Shown piece after piece: positions 12,310-22,056 of a stretch of DNA of 64,000 nt. The position numbers and the translations under genes were made by a program. The notes beneath the pieces were generated by a model that did no database searches, had not been told where the DNA came from, and saw nothing but the letters and a program-made list of their open reading frames with translations. Source of the DNA: Pegoplata infirma. Taxonomy: Eukaryota > Arthropoda > Insecta > Diptera > Anthomyiidae. Numbering within the stretch: the first letter of the stretch is position 1; the number at the start of each line of letters is the position of its first letter. The stretch spans positions 310,001 through 374,000 of the forward strand of contig OY992536.1 in assembly GCA_963921195.1 (NCBI GenBank). Direction: 5' to 3'.

Positions 12310-12778
12310 ATTCCGAAAAAACTTTTTAATAAGAATAACATTTTTATGCATGTTTCCTTTACAAAATTTCTCAGATGTTGAAACATATTTAGTACAGAAA
12401 AATTCTTAGATTTTAAAATATTTTTCATTTAGAAATATAACCCATTTTTAAGATATAAAAATGTTCAGATTTTCAAACCCTTTGTTATAAAAATTCTCAG
12501 ATCAAAGTTTTCTTATAGAAAATGTCTCAGATTTGTATACTTTATTTTATAAAAATAATCTGAGATTCTGAGAGATTCATCCTTTAATTTTTTTTCTTCA
12601 AATTCTGATAAAATTTTCTTATAAAAAATCTCTGAAATAATTCTCGTTTTAAAGTAATTCTCAGATTCTAAGAAATTTTTCCTAAAATTCTCAGATCCTG
12701 AAACATATTTCGTAAGAGAAAATTGTCAGATAATACAAAAGTATCAGTTTCTAAAACATTTTATAACAAGTGAGAGTG
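12310..12778. repeat. Degenerate TCTCAGATT...GAAA array, first block
   Basis: A word pattern like TTCTCAGATTTTGAAACATA, followed by TTTCGTATAGAAA, recurs with heavy divergence every 40-60 bases. The array is cut by the mini-me element at 12779 and resumes afterwards. Confidence 0.55.
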
Positions 12779-13464
12779 TTAAATTGGGCTGTGCCGAATC
12801 TATTATACCCTCCAACATGTAAAAAAATAAAAAAAAAAAATTTTGACAGGGGCGTTGTTTTGAGGGGGGGCAAGGAAGGGGGAGGGGTCGGTGAGCTGGT
12901 GTGGCCCTCACGGTATATGTTTACAAGTTCTTTTTTGTCTGCTTTGTGGACTAAAGTAATATAGTTTTATATAGTTATCTAAATTATTTTTTATCCACGC
13001 CCTTAAAAAAGGGGCGGGGCAAAAAAAAAACAAATTTTTTTATCCCCTGGGTCCAAGTGCAGGACTATAAACTTCTACGAACATAAAAATGTCTCATTTG
13101 GTTCACAAAAATACAAAAAAACATCACAAAAAATTAGCATTTTTAAGAGGTTGGTTCAGTTTTTCCCCCTGATCCGATTTGGCCCATTTCCGAACTTAAC
13201 CTGCCTAGGAACATAAGACATATTTATGCCAAACTTGAGGTGTCTAGCTTTTTTATTTTGGACTGCATCGTGTTAACTACAGACGGACGGACGGACGGAC
13301 GGACGGACAGACGGACGGACGGACGGACGGACATCGCTAGAATGTCTTAGAATCGATCACTGATCAATAATATATATACTTCATAGGGTCCCCGATCGAT
13401 ATTTCGATGCGTTACACACGGAATGACAAAGTGAGTATACCCCCATACTGGAGTTGGAGGGTAT
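12779..13464 (+). mobile_element. mini-me/DINE-like element, copy B (best preserved)
   Basis: Bounded by ATTATACCCTCCAACATG near the left and GTTGGAGGGTATA at the right, it has a (GACG)n/(GACA) microsatellite at 13280-13332 and ATATATATAC at about 13368. These are the marks of the dipteran mini-me/DINE-type non-coding elements: a core with a GTCY proto-microsatellite and a TA-rich stretch. Its open frame at 12770-12964 shows no protein similarity I recognise. Confidence 0.7.
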
Positions 13465-13525
13465 AAAAACATGTTGATACACTTTTCTAAAAACAAACTC
13501 TTAAATTGTATAGCATTTTTCAATA

Positions 13526-13806
13526 GAAAAAAATTTACTTGTTTATGCCACCTAATGTTTTCTAAAGCAACTTCTCAGATTTTGAAACATTTTTCGTATA
13601 GAAAAACTATTATTGGACAAGAGAAAAATTTTGCATATTAATATTCGCAGATTCTAAAAGATTTTTAAAATAAATATAGAAAAAAATTTACTTTTTTATG
13701 CCACCTAATGTTTTCTAAAGCAACTTCTTAGATTTTGAAACATTTTTCGTATAGAAAAACTATTATTGGACAAGAGAAAAATTTTGCATATTAATATTCG
13801 CAGATT
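13526..13806. repeat. Tandem duplication, 153-bp offset
   Basis: The segment around ATGCCACCTAATGTTTTCTA at 13545 is repeated at 13698 and stays almost identical through ATTGGACAAGAGAAAAATTT to CGCAGATT. It belongs to the degenerate array. The second copy is cut at 13806 by the CCCAGC insertion. Confidence 0.8.
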
Positions 13807-14189
13807 CCCAGCAAAAAAATTTCGAAGTAGTTCAAAACGAAGTAGACTTAAACTACATAAAAAGTAGCAATTAGTGAATATTTTTTGTTGCAAAAAAAGT
13901 AGTTTAAAATAACATCCAAATATGTCAATAAGAAGGACAATAATATGGATTCCACTACTTTAGAACACTATAGTCGGAATGAGTTTTTTTTAAATATTTT
14001 TCTAACGTAATAAAAAGAACATATTTATTTAATAGAGTTTTAGTCTAAACTATAGTTTTATATATAATTGAAAGGCAAAAAGTTAATATTTGATAGGTTA
14101 CAATTCCAGGAATTAAAACATTTTTTTATTTTTAATTTGTTTAATTTTAAATTTGGTGTAAACTGATTTTGTTTTTTTACCTTTTAACT

Positions 14190-15240
14190 ACAGTATAGGG
14201 GGTACACTCACTTTGTCATTCCCCATAAAGAGAATCGTCGCCTAAAATGCAAAACAAAGTGACAACACTTTTTTTAAAATCAAGTTATTGATTGTGATGC
14301 ATTGTCCCCCTATAAAATTATCAAAATGTGATTTGCTAGTTGTGATACAATTCATTAACTGAAACCATTTCCAAAAATTCAGACCTATCCGATGAAAAAT
14401 GACGGACTTATGAACAAAATTAAAAAAAATGTTTCACAACGTTTTTTGCTGCTACTTTAAAAAAGCAAAATGTGTTGGATTGTTGGTGACGATATATTAT
14501 AGTGATCAGTGATCGATTCTGAGAAGTTCTATGAACATTAGGGGTATAACCAAAATAAGAACCTATCATAACGGTATGGGCAATGTTATACTGATAACAA
14601 AAAACGTTATCCGGGGTCATTTTGATCCAAAAACCTTCGGCACCGATTGCAATTTCTAAAACACCTCAAATTTAAATTTTTGTATGTTTTATGGTGGGAA
14701 TCCGTCCCTTTCAACGTTATTCTCTTTTTCGTCGTTTAACAACAAAAATAAAACAAGAAAAAATTAGCAGTATGATTTTCAACATTTGAAACATGGGTTG
14801 AATGAATATTTGAAACAAAATATTAGCAAAAACTTCATCGCGATCGGTGCCGAACCTTTTTTAACATTCGCGAAAAAAAGAGGACGCATTTCTTATTGAT
14901 TTTCTATGTACTTTCTCACTATGATAGGTCCTTTTTGATATTTTCAAAAATATGCAAATGGTTATATCCCTAATGAACATCCCTCCGTCTGTCTGTATGT
15001 AACACGATGTAGTCCAAAATAAAACAGCTATCCACCTGACGTTTGGTACAAATATTTTTTATAGTCCTAGGTAGGTTAAAATCGGAACGGAGGGGAAAAG
15101 TTTCACCTTGGAGAAGCGAACCAACCTCTAAAACGCAATTTTTTAGCGATCATTGTGTTTTTGTCAAGCAAATGAAACAATTTTATGTCGGATGAAGTAT
15201 AAAGTCCTGAACTTGGACCAATTTTTTGAGGTACGAACAC
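14190..15240 (-). repeat. mini-me/DINE-like element, copy C, decayed and interrupted
   Basis: In reverse orientation it shows CACTCACTTTGTCATTCC, then GTGATCAGTGATCGATTCTG, a CCGTCTGTCTGTATGTAACA remnant of the microsatellite, and the AAATCGGAACGG and AAAGTCCTGAACTTGGACC segments. The 14225-14485 part does not match other copies. The copy is split by the hAT MITE at 14539-14972. Confidence 0.55.
14539..14972. mobile_element. hAT MITE, TAGGG ends, TSD ATGAACAT
   Basis: A perfect 8-bp duplication ATGAACAT (14531-14538, 14973-14980) flanks the ends TAGGGGTATAACCA and, read inward from the right, TAGGGATATAACCA. Pairing continues inward (GAACCTATCATA with TATGATAGGTCC). It sits exactly within mini-me copy C. 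Confidence 0.9.
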
Positions 15241-15755
15241 TTTTATTGATGCGACTGGTCCGCGACCTTACACGGTTAATTGCAATTGTTCTACTCATCA
15301 CAAATTCTGGTCTCCAAACTTTTCCATCACATCAAGTTTTTGGGAAAATTGATGTCAAAGTTAAAAAAAAATCGCCGTTTTGTTAATTTTTGCCAAATCA
15401 AAGCGGATGAACCCGATATGATAGCGACTTAAAAATAAGTCGAGGCTAAAGCTGAAACATTGCTCTTAAGGATTCTGAACTCTTTTGGTCAGTCGCCTTA
15501 ACCCCTAGGGCACCAATTATCTCTCAATGATGTCTTGTTTCCAAAAAAAACGATTTTTGCCGCTACAAATCATATGAAAAAAAAAACCTTATTCGAATGG
15601 AACGCCACCTTATAGTATAAGGCTTATAAACATGTTTACAATTATTCTCCTGGTCAAAAATCCGGTCTCCATACTTTTTAAGGGTAAAGCTCAAACATTG
15701 CTCTTAAAGACGTATAACTCAATTCATCAGTCGCTTCAACCTTTGGAGCACCAAT

Positions 15756-16254
15756 CACTGTTGCCAAGTTGGAGGTTTTCCCGCTAAATCTAGCGCTTTT
15801 TGTTTGGTTTTAGCGGGGGGAAATTGGTTTTAGCGGGAACGGTACGTTAGCGGGAAAATCTAGCGCTTTTTGTTTGGATTTAGTGGGAAAAACTTAGAGG
15901 TTTTTTTTCCAATTTTTCTTTTTTTTTCAATCGAAAACGCCAAGTTTGTCGAATTTTAGCGCTTTTTTGTAATTTAGCGGAAGAATTTTATATTTTCCCG
16001 CTAAATTTTTTTCGGCGGTTTCTTGTGCGTTTTTAGTGAAAAGTCAATTTTCGTAAAAAAAATAATTTGGAGGTTTTTTTTTTAATTTATCTTTTTTGTC
16101 AATCAAAAATGCCAAGTTTTTCGGTTTTTAGCGCTTTTTTTCGTAATTTAGCGGGAGAATTTTAAATTTTCCCCGCTAAATTTATTTTTGGCGGTTTCTA
16201 GCGCTTTTTTAGTGAAATTTAGAGGTTTTTGGTTAAAAATAGTTGGCAACAGTG
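15756..16254. mobile_element. hAT-like MITE, CACTGTTGCCAA ends
   Basis: The ends CACTGTTGCCAAGTTGG and, read inward, CACTGTTGCCAACT are inverted repeats. The flanks GCACCAAT and GCATTAAT match at 6 of 8 positions. The interior repeats TTTAGCGGGA/TCCCGCTAAA and TAGCGCTTTTT words, a subterminal pattern common in hAT elements. Confidence 0.6.
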
Positions 16255-17072
16255 GCATTAATCTTTTAATAAAGTGTTTTCCCCCAAAAACTTTTTTTTG
16301 ATATGACAGCATTGAAATACAATTGGTGCCCAAAAAGTTAGGGCGACTGACCAAATGAGTTCTGCATCTTAAAGAGGAAAGTTTTAGCTTAACCCAAAAC
16401 GGCGATTTTTTGAATTTTGACCACAATTTTCTCAAAAACCAGATGTGATGGAAAAGTGCGGAGACTGGATTTTTGTTTGGATTTAGTGGGAAAAACTTAG
16501 AGGTTTTTTTTCCAATTTTTCTTTTTTTTTCAATCGAAAACGCCAAGTTTGTCGAATTTTAGCGCTTTTTTGTAATTTAGCGGAAGAATTTTATATTTTC
16601 CCGCTAAATTTTTTTCGGCGGTTTCTTGTGCGTTTTTAGTGAAAAGTCAATTTTCGTAAAAAAAATAATTTGGAGGTTTTTTTTTTAATTTATCTTTTTT
16701 GTCAATCAAAAATGCCAAGTTTTTCGGTTTTTAGCGCTTTTTTTCGTAATTTAGCGGGAGAATTTTAAATTTTCCCCGCTAAATTTATTTTTGGCGGTTT
16801 CTAGCGCTTTTTTAGTGAAATTTAGAGGTTTTTGGTTAAAAATAGTTGGCAACAGTGGCATTAATCTTTTAATAAAGTGTTTTCCCCCAAAAACTTTTTT
16901 TTGATATGACAGCATTGAAATACAATTGGTGCCCAAAAAGTTAGGGCGACTGACCAAATGAGTTCTGCATCTTAAAGAGGAAAGTTTTAGCTTAACCCAA
17001 AACGGCGATTTTTTGAATTTTGACCACAATTTTCTCAAAAACCAGATGTGATGGAAAAGTGCGGAGACTGGA
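15867..17072. repeat. Perfect-looking 603-bp tandem duplication
   Basis: Bases 15867-16469 are repeated at 16470-17072 with no difference that I could find. The joint sits on a shared TTTTTG, which fits a duplication by microhomology. The absence of divergence implies a very young event or an assembly artefact. Confidence 0.85.
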
Positions 17073-17183
17073 TTTTTGACCAGCAGAACTAATGTAATCA
17101 AGTGTATAAGGTCGCGTCCCAGTCGCATTTTCGATGTTTAGTAATGTTATTAGAACATTGGCATCGTCAGAATCGCTTACTAA

Positions 17184-17404
17184 GGGGCATGTCACAGACT
17201 CAATTCCGTTCGGATTTGAAAAAAGTGGTTTGCTCGTAAAACGCAAAACGAATATTATTTTTTTCGGAATGAAATCACTTTCAAAAATCAAAGTGGAATT
17301 GAATTTCATAAAAGTGGTTTCATTCCGAAAAAATATTTGCTTTGCGTTTTACGAGTAAACCACTTATTCCACTTCCGAACGGAATTGAGTCTGTGACATG
17401 CCCC
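17184..17404. mobile_element. PIF/Harbinger-like hairpin MITE, TSD TAA
   Basis: GGGGCATGTCACAGACTCAA at the left is exactly inverted at the right, and pairing continues through ATTCCGTTCGGA and GTAAAACGCAAA into the centre, so nearly the whole 221 bp is a hairpin. TAA lies on both sides (17181-17183, 17405-17407); a TWA duplication and a GGG start are typical of PIF/Harbinger. Confidence 0.8.
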
Positions 17405-17688
17405 TAAATCTACTTCCTAATGAATTCTAAAAATACACTTTTTAAGTAGTGCAAAAATGCTCTTAAATAGTGATCTTAAAGATGTAATTAAACTTTACAT
17501 ACAAAAACTTAAACTATGACAACAGTATGAGTACTACTTTATATGTACTTAAAAAATGTAGAAAAAACTACTTATTTTGAGCGACACCGCCTTGTTAAAT
17601 TCACTAGAGTTTCAGCAAAGTTAGAACTACTTTAGCAGCAGTTGAACTACTTTTTATTAACATTTTAGTATGTTCTTTTTTTGCTGGG

Positions 17689-17860
17689 TTCTTATAGATT
17701 TTTCAAACAGAGAAATTCTCATATTCTTAAAAATTTGTCGATAAAAAAATTTAAGATTCGGAAATATATTTCTCCATAGAAAAACTCAGATTCTGAGAGG
17801 GTTTTTTTGTAGAAATGTCCGATTATGTGATTTTTTTTTACAGAAATTTGGAACATAGGG
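17689..17860. repeat. Degenerate TCTCAGATT array, last block
   Basis: The same pattern as in 12310-12778 and 13480-13806 resumes directly after the CCCAGC insertion (GAAATTCTCATATTCTT, AAACTCAGATTCTGAGAG). These blocks were once one continuous array. Confidence 0.5.
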
Positions 17861-17949
17861 CCATACAACAATATTTAAGCTTAAAGTGTTACCCAACCAA
17901 AAAAATTAAACTCGAGTAAATAATTTAATTTTAGAAAAACGGATCTTAC

Positions 17950-18093
17950 CTTTATTCTTTTACTGGCACTACGTTTTAATGTATTACAATTATCTGCATT
18001 TATAAAAGCACCATCGGTTTCTTCTTCTAGGTTCACATTTGTTTGTGGCATACAACGACGACTAAGCTCAACTAATTCTGAAACTGGTTGAAC
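17950..18093 (-). CDS. Mhcl: Myosin-18 coding exon 4
   Basis: 48 codons, acceptor TTATTTTAAG|GTTCAA and donor AAG|GTAAGA. It encodes the end of the PDZ region (VQPVSELVELSRRC) and then a polar stretch ending in a basic RSASKRIK. It is found by in-frame splicing and by similarity to the segment after the PDZ domain in MYO18A. Confidence 0.8.
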
Positions 18094-19531
18094 CTTAAAA
18101 TAACAATATAAAAAAATAAATATGCAGAAAGTACCTACTTATGTAAAGTTTATCTATGTGGGTTATACTTACTTCTACGGTGACAGATTCCCCACTATTT
18201 TTAATCATTTCGATTATTATTTCCCGCGATAAATCACATACAGGAGTGCCGTTTACTTTAAGCAGACGGTCTCCTGGCAATAAACCAGTAGAACCACCAC
18301 CAGCACCAGGCTCTGCAAAAATAACCGGTTTGAATGCCGGAAAGGCGAGCGAATCAGTTCGATCTAAACAAATAGCTTTGCGTAAACTAAATCCAAAGTC
18401 TTGCCTTGGTGATCTTTTTCGTCGAATAGTTAATGTTCTCGCAGGAGGTAGTTTTACCAATTGTATCGGTGGCAGGGGCAAAATAACATCATCAAATGCT
18501 TGTACCCGAGACCAGCGTTCGATGCCCTGTGATTCACCAATCGGACTGAGTGAGAAAGGTGGTGTGGCAAATGAAGAATTTGTAGTATCTGTAAGACTAT
18601 CTGCGCTTGGAGATGGCGACGTCATTATTCTAAGATTGGCATTAGGTACATGCGACGTATAACGTGCATTTGTTGGCAACGTCATAGCTCGTTGTATACC
18701 TCCATCATCACTCCGTAAACTTTCTACTGATGTAAAGGAAGTTCCATGCTGGCTGGAACTGGATCCTATTGAACCAGCCCCTCCCATACTCCGGTTACCA
18801 TCAAATAGCATTTCATTTTGCATTGTATTGCGAAAAAGTGAGTCGGGCGACGCGACTATAATTTCCTCGTGAATGTTACTTATGTTGCTACGTGATCCTT
18901 TAAGTATACCCCGTTTTGGAGGTTTTGGTGGAACTGGAAGCATAAATCGATTCTGGAAAAACAAATGTGTTAATAGTTTGACATTTTAAATTGGCATTTA
19001 GCTATAACCTACTTTAGTGGCATCACCTATTGACCCCATATATCCCGTAGACTCCGAAATGGAATGTATACTTGTTGAGTTGCCACTACCATTATAGCGG
19101 CTCTCTATAGTCGTATGTACAGATGCTACAATTTCTTCATTTCCACGATCTAGTTCAGTGCCGGACGCCGCATCGGCATTTAAAGCAGCGAAAAACTCTG
19201 CACTGTAATCTGCAGTTATGCCACTAGGCAGCTTCTCCTTTTCCTTGCGACGTCCGCGTATTTTGAGAGAACGTCGAACCTAATGTCAAAACAACAAAAA
19301 AAAAAACTCCATAAATAATCTTAAAATTTTTAGGTTCCTTACATGTATTGCCTCATCCAATCTCAACAACTCCTCAGTGCTCATACTGCCCGACACTCCC
19401 GATGAACTTTTTCCATCTTTACGCTGCTTTTTATCTCGTTTTCGTTTTTCTTTTTCATCCCTCTCAGCCTTTTCTCTGTCGCTGGCACTTCCTGCCGCCA
19501 CTGCAACTCCTTTTTTCATAAAATTAAACAT
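17950..19531 (-). CDS. Mhcl: Unconventional myosin-18, N-terminal part (four coding exons)
   Basis: Class XVIII myosins are actin-binding, cytoskeletal scaffold proteins with a KE-rich N-terminus and a PDZ domain before the motor. Four exons joined in phase 0 (19343-19531, 19013-19279, 18173-18952, 17950-18093) give 460 residues. Residues 1-45 are lysine/glutamate-rich and start MFNFMKKG, close to the MFN.MKK start of MYO18A, and MSTEELLRLDEA follows at 50-61. A Ser/Pro-rich linker precedes a PDZ domain at about 323-412 with carboxylate loop GFSLR (339-343), FAEPGAG and GDRLLKVNG. QPVSELVELSR right after it matches the post-PDZ segment of MYO18A. The start is the ATG at 19531, preceded by GAGGAA; an ATG 18 codons upstream in frame encodes unrelated residues. 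The motor, neck and coiled-coil exons must lie beyond the left edge. The symbol follows the Drosophila orthologue and is from recall. Confidence 0.87.
18173..18952 (-). CDS. Mhcl: Myosin-18 coding exon 3 (linker and PDZ)
   Basis: 260 codons, acceptor TTTTTCCAG|AATCGA and donor GAA|GTAAGT, a perfect consensus. It starts with a proline/lysine stretch (PVPPKPPKRGILKG), then about 130 Ser/Thr/Asn-rich residues, then VILPLPPIQLVKLPPAR leading into nearly the whole PDZ domain. Confidence 0.88.
19013..19279 (-). CDS. Mhcl: Myosin-18 coding exon 2
   Basis: 89 codons, acceptor GACATTAG|GTTCGA and donor AAA|GTAGGT. It starts VRRSLKIRGRRKEKEK and then becomes Ser/Gly/Glu-rich. Without this exon the frame would still be kept, since both borders are phase 0, so exon skipping is possible. 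Confidence 0.8.
19343..19531 (-). CDS. Mhcl: Myosin-18 coding exon 1 (KE-rich N-terminus)
   Basis: 63 codons, from ATG to AIH, ending at the donor CAT|GTAAGG. The exon includes the basic/acidic run EKRKRDKKQRK. A possible acceptor (TATCAGCAG) lies just upstream of the ATG, so a non-coding first exon may exist further right. Confidence 0.85.
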
Positions 19532-19954
19532 TTCCTCAACTAAACTGCTGATAATCAAACTTTTGACAAGAAGAATCAAATTCACATAACGTGTTTGTTA
19601 CACAAATGCAAAATGTTCTTACAACTGAAATTAGAAAAGAAATATAATACAAGGTATTATGACCCGTACCAAAGAAAAATAAAAAGTCTATTTTAACAAA
19701 AGTTTTATTTTCAATGTACACATTTTTTGGAAGTCGATTTTAAAAACAAAAACAATTTGTATGGAAATTTAATTAAATGTCGGTTTTAAATTTATTTTAT
19801 TTTTCTATGGTAAGGCTTTATTATGTCTTCAATACATACTTCAATTGCATATAGAATGTACTCATAAAGCCAATACATAGAACCCAAATAGGTGGGTGTG
19901 GCTACTGTTTTAGAAAAAAATCCGTTTGATTTTGTATTTCTATGTTGGCTTGTA
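19532..19954. other. Region just upstream of the myosin-18 ATG
   Basis: It should hold 5' UTR, an upstream intron or a promoter, but I see no TATA/initiator arrangement or conserved motif that I would defend. Open frames here are short. Confidence 0.4.
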
Positions 19955-20236
19955 CACGCAAAAAAATATTTTACCAAGCGCTTGGGAGGAATCACATTAA
20001 ACAAGATTTTTGCGTATATTGTGCGAGAACTAATAATATTTTACAAAGCGCTTGCATAATTATACCTAACTTTGCAAACGTTTCAAGAAATTTCCCATGA
20101 GCTTGCATAATTTTACTAAATTTAAGATAAAACAAGCAAACGCTTGGTAAAATGTTATAAGTTTTTGCATAATATACGAAAAAATATTGTTTAACGTGAT
20201 TCCTCCCAAGCGCTTGGCAAAATATTTTTTTGCGTG
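19955..20236. mobile_element. CACGCAAAA hairpin MITE, TSD TA
   Basis: The left end CACGCAAAAAAATATTTTAC, continuing CAAGCGCTTGGGAGGAATCAC, is matched inverted at the right end, and the middle repeats GCGCTTG/AAGCTTGCAT-like words. TA flanks both sides (19953-19954, 20237-20238). It lies about 420 bp upstream of the myosin-18 start codon. Confidence 0.85.
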
Positions 20237-21060
20237 TATGCAGCGAGGCTATAAATGATAGTTGTCTTCTTTGGTGGATGTCTCATTTTATTGTCTTAAA
20301 AACTAATAGTCTGCTTGCGTGTTCCCATAATAACATTTTCACTTTTTAACATACAAATTTTATGGTTTGTTTTCTTTCTTTTCTTTTTTGTTTGCGAATA
20401 TGATTTTGTTTTGTTTTTAATATTTGTACTTGTGATGTATAAAAAATATTTGTAATACGTTTTTGCTTCAAGAAAAAAAAAAGGTTTGTGGTTGTTGCTG
20501 ATGCTTCATAATCACAATTTCTTACGACTAATTTGATTACATTATACATGTGTGTCTATTTGCATTTGTGTACGATTTTCCGATATTTTTACCGCTATCA
20601 AAAAACACACAAAGCAAAACTAAGATTTTAAATACGGTAATGCATAGCTCTGCTAATTCCTTACTCCTCCATAAAAGGGTGTTAATATCAGTGTTGAAAA
20701 TACTGCCTAGATTTTCAGCAAAAACACATAATTTGTACTGTTTTGTCAGCATAAACATTATCAAAACAAAACAGCAGTCAAGAACTGAGCTAATAAAAAT
20801 TGTCAATTTTCTTCAGCAGCAGTACAGTAAAAGTTTTTTTTTTGAAATTGACAAACTTGCCAGCACACAGTTCAGCTTCAGTTTGAAAAAACAAAAAACA
20901 GCACACACGACTGAATTGTCTGGTTACTGCGCTGCACAAGTTCTGTTTGTTGTACTGGACTTGCAGCATGGAAAATAAAAATTGAACTCGACTCGTCAGC
21001 ATGAAATTTTTTTTATTTGGCTGCTGAAAATTAAATGAACGTACTTATTAGTATATATTT
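20237..21060. other. No firm feature; moderately complex unique sequence
   Basis: This is less A/T-rich than its surroundings and has open frames on both strands (20550-20978 plus, 20537-20806 minus), but none shows a recognisable domain. It could include a distal first exon or promoter of the myosin-18 gene, which I cannot show. Confidence 0.4.
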
Positions 21061-22056
21061 TTATTTTTACAAGTAATGGCATGTTGTATTATATAATTAA
21101 GAATAATGTTTCAAATGTAAAGATAATGCTTTAACAAAAATGTTAAGAAATTTTTCTAATGTTTTGAAAATTTTTTAAATTTAACTAAAAATTATTTTAA
21201 AAAAAAAGGTTGAAAATTTTCTAAGTTCTAAGTAAGTTTTAACGGTTTGAAGTTTCATTAAAAATGCATAAAAAAAATTTTAGGTTCCAAAATTTTTTGG
21301 AAAATATTTGAAGTACACAAATAAAAAAAAAAATTTAAGTGCCAAAATTTTTATTTGAAAATTTTTTTAAAACACAAATTTTTTTTTTACTTTATTAAGA
21401 AAATTTTATGAAAATTTGGTTTGAAGTTAAGTGTTTTATTAACAGATCCAAAATTCCAAGTTCCATAAAATTTTCTAAAATAGGTGTCAGACTTTTTGAA
21501 GTAACAAATTTCATTAAAAATGTTAAAAAATGAAAAATTTTCTGAGACACATTTTTTTAGGTTTTGAAGAAATATTTTTTGAAAATTTTAAAAAAGTATC
21601 AGAAATTTTTACATTTTTTTTATTTTTTTTTTTCAGACAATTTTTTTACATTTTGGAGTACAAAATTTTATTAAAAATGTTTTCTTAAATTTTTTTTTAA
21701 AAAAGTTTTAGACTCAAATTTTTTTTATGGTTGAAGCTTAGTACTCCGTTTTTTAGGGCGAAAATTTCACTTAACTTTATAGTTAAAGCCTTGAACTCCG
21801 TTTTGAACGGCGAAAATTTCACATAAATTTTAAACGCCTTATATCGTGATAAAAAATGTATAAATCAAGAACTTTTGACAATTCTAAAACAGAAATTTAA
21901 TTTAACCACAATTTAAATTGTATAAATGTATAAATATTCGTGAAAATTTTTTAACAATTTCCCTATAGTTCCTCGCGTTGCCAAAATTTAATTTTTTTTG
22001 TAAGGAGTTTGACTGATTTGTTCCCCGTTTCATTAAAAAATTTTTAAAAAATATTA
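21061..22056. repeat. Degenerate AAAATTTT-rich sequence
   Basis: Words such as GAAAATTTTTTAAA, GGTTTGAAGTT and CATTAAAAATG recur irregularly, suggesting a very old tandem array. TTGAACTCCGTTTTGAACGG near 21791 duplicates TTAGTACTCCGTTTTTTAGGG near 21738. No gene is seen. Confidence 0.4.

Larger units (their letters stand above)
15247..17128. repeat. Foldback with arms 15247-15755 and 16255-17128
   Basis: ATGCGACTGGTCCGCGACCT at the left pairs with AGGTCGCGTCCCAGTCGCAT at the right, and further inward a TTCATCAGTCGCTTCAACC segment pairs with GGGCGACTGACCAAATGAG. The centre holds the hAT-like element 15756-16254, and the right part carries a 603-bp tandem duplication. Long open frames here on the minus strand show no known domain and are by-products of the repeat. 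Confidence 0.6.
13807..17688. mobile_element. Large composite CCCAGC-ended element, TSD TT
   Basis: It starts CCCAGCAAAAAAATTTCGAA and ends TTTTTTTGCTGGG, with TT on both sides (13805-13806, 17689-17690). The outermost 150-200 bp at each end carry GAAGTAGTTCAAAA/GTTGAACTACTTT subterminal words. The 3.9-kb length comes from later insertions: a mini-me copy, two hAT MITEs, a foldback, a 603-bp tandem duplication and a PIF/Harbinger hairpin. Confidence 0.7.
1..17949 (-). other. Inferred 5' part of a large intron of the myosin-18 gene
   Basis: The fourth coding exon of the myosin-18 gene ends at 17950 with a good donor (AAG|GTAAGA on the minus strand), and no further exon, and in particular no myosin motor domain, is recognisable down to position 1. 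The stretch is therefore read as one long intron filled with transposons and simple repeats. This is inference: a short or diverged exon could be hidden here, and a transcript could also end early in this stretch. Bases 1-355 and 656-1334 show only A/T-rich unique-looking sequence in which I see nothing. Confidence 0.6.

Noticed and set aside
16148..17309. Open frames of 105-132 codons on the minus strand
   Set aside because: They run through the foldback and the 603-bp duplication; the shared protein text is a result of the duplication, and no domain is seen.
1..17949. Search for myosin motor-domain exons
   Set aside because: No P-loop GESGAGKT-like, switch or relay motif was seen on the minus strand; the motor is taken to lie outside the window.
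18156..18662. 168-codon open frame on the plus strand
   Set aside because: It lies exactly opposite the PDZ-coding exon and has no domain; it is a shadow of the myosin-18 exon.
19532..19585. Upstream in-frame Met extending the myosin-18 start by 18 residues
   Set aside because: The extension (MNLILLVKSLIISS) has no counterpart in the family, while the MFNFMKK start matches MYO18A.
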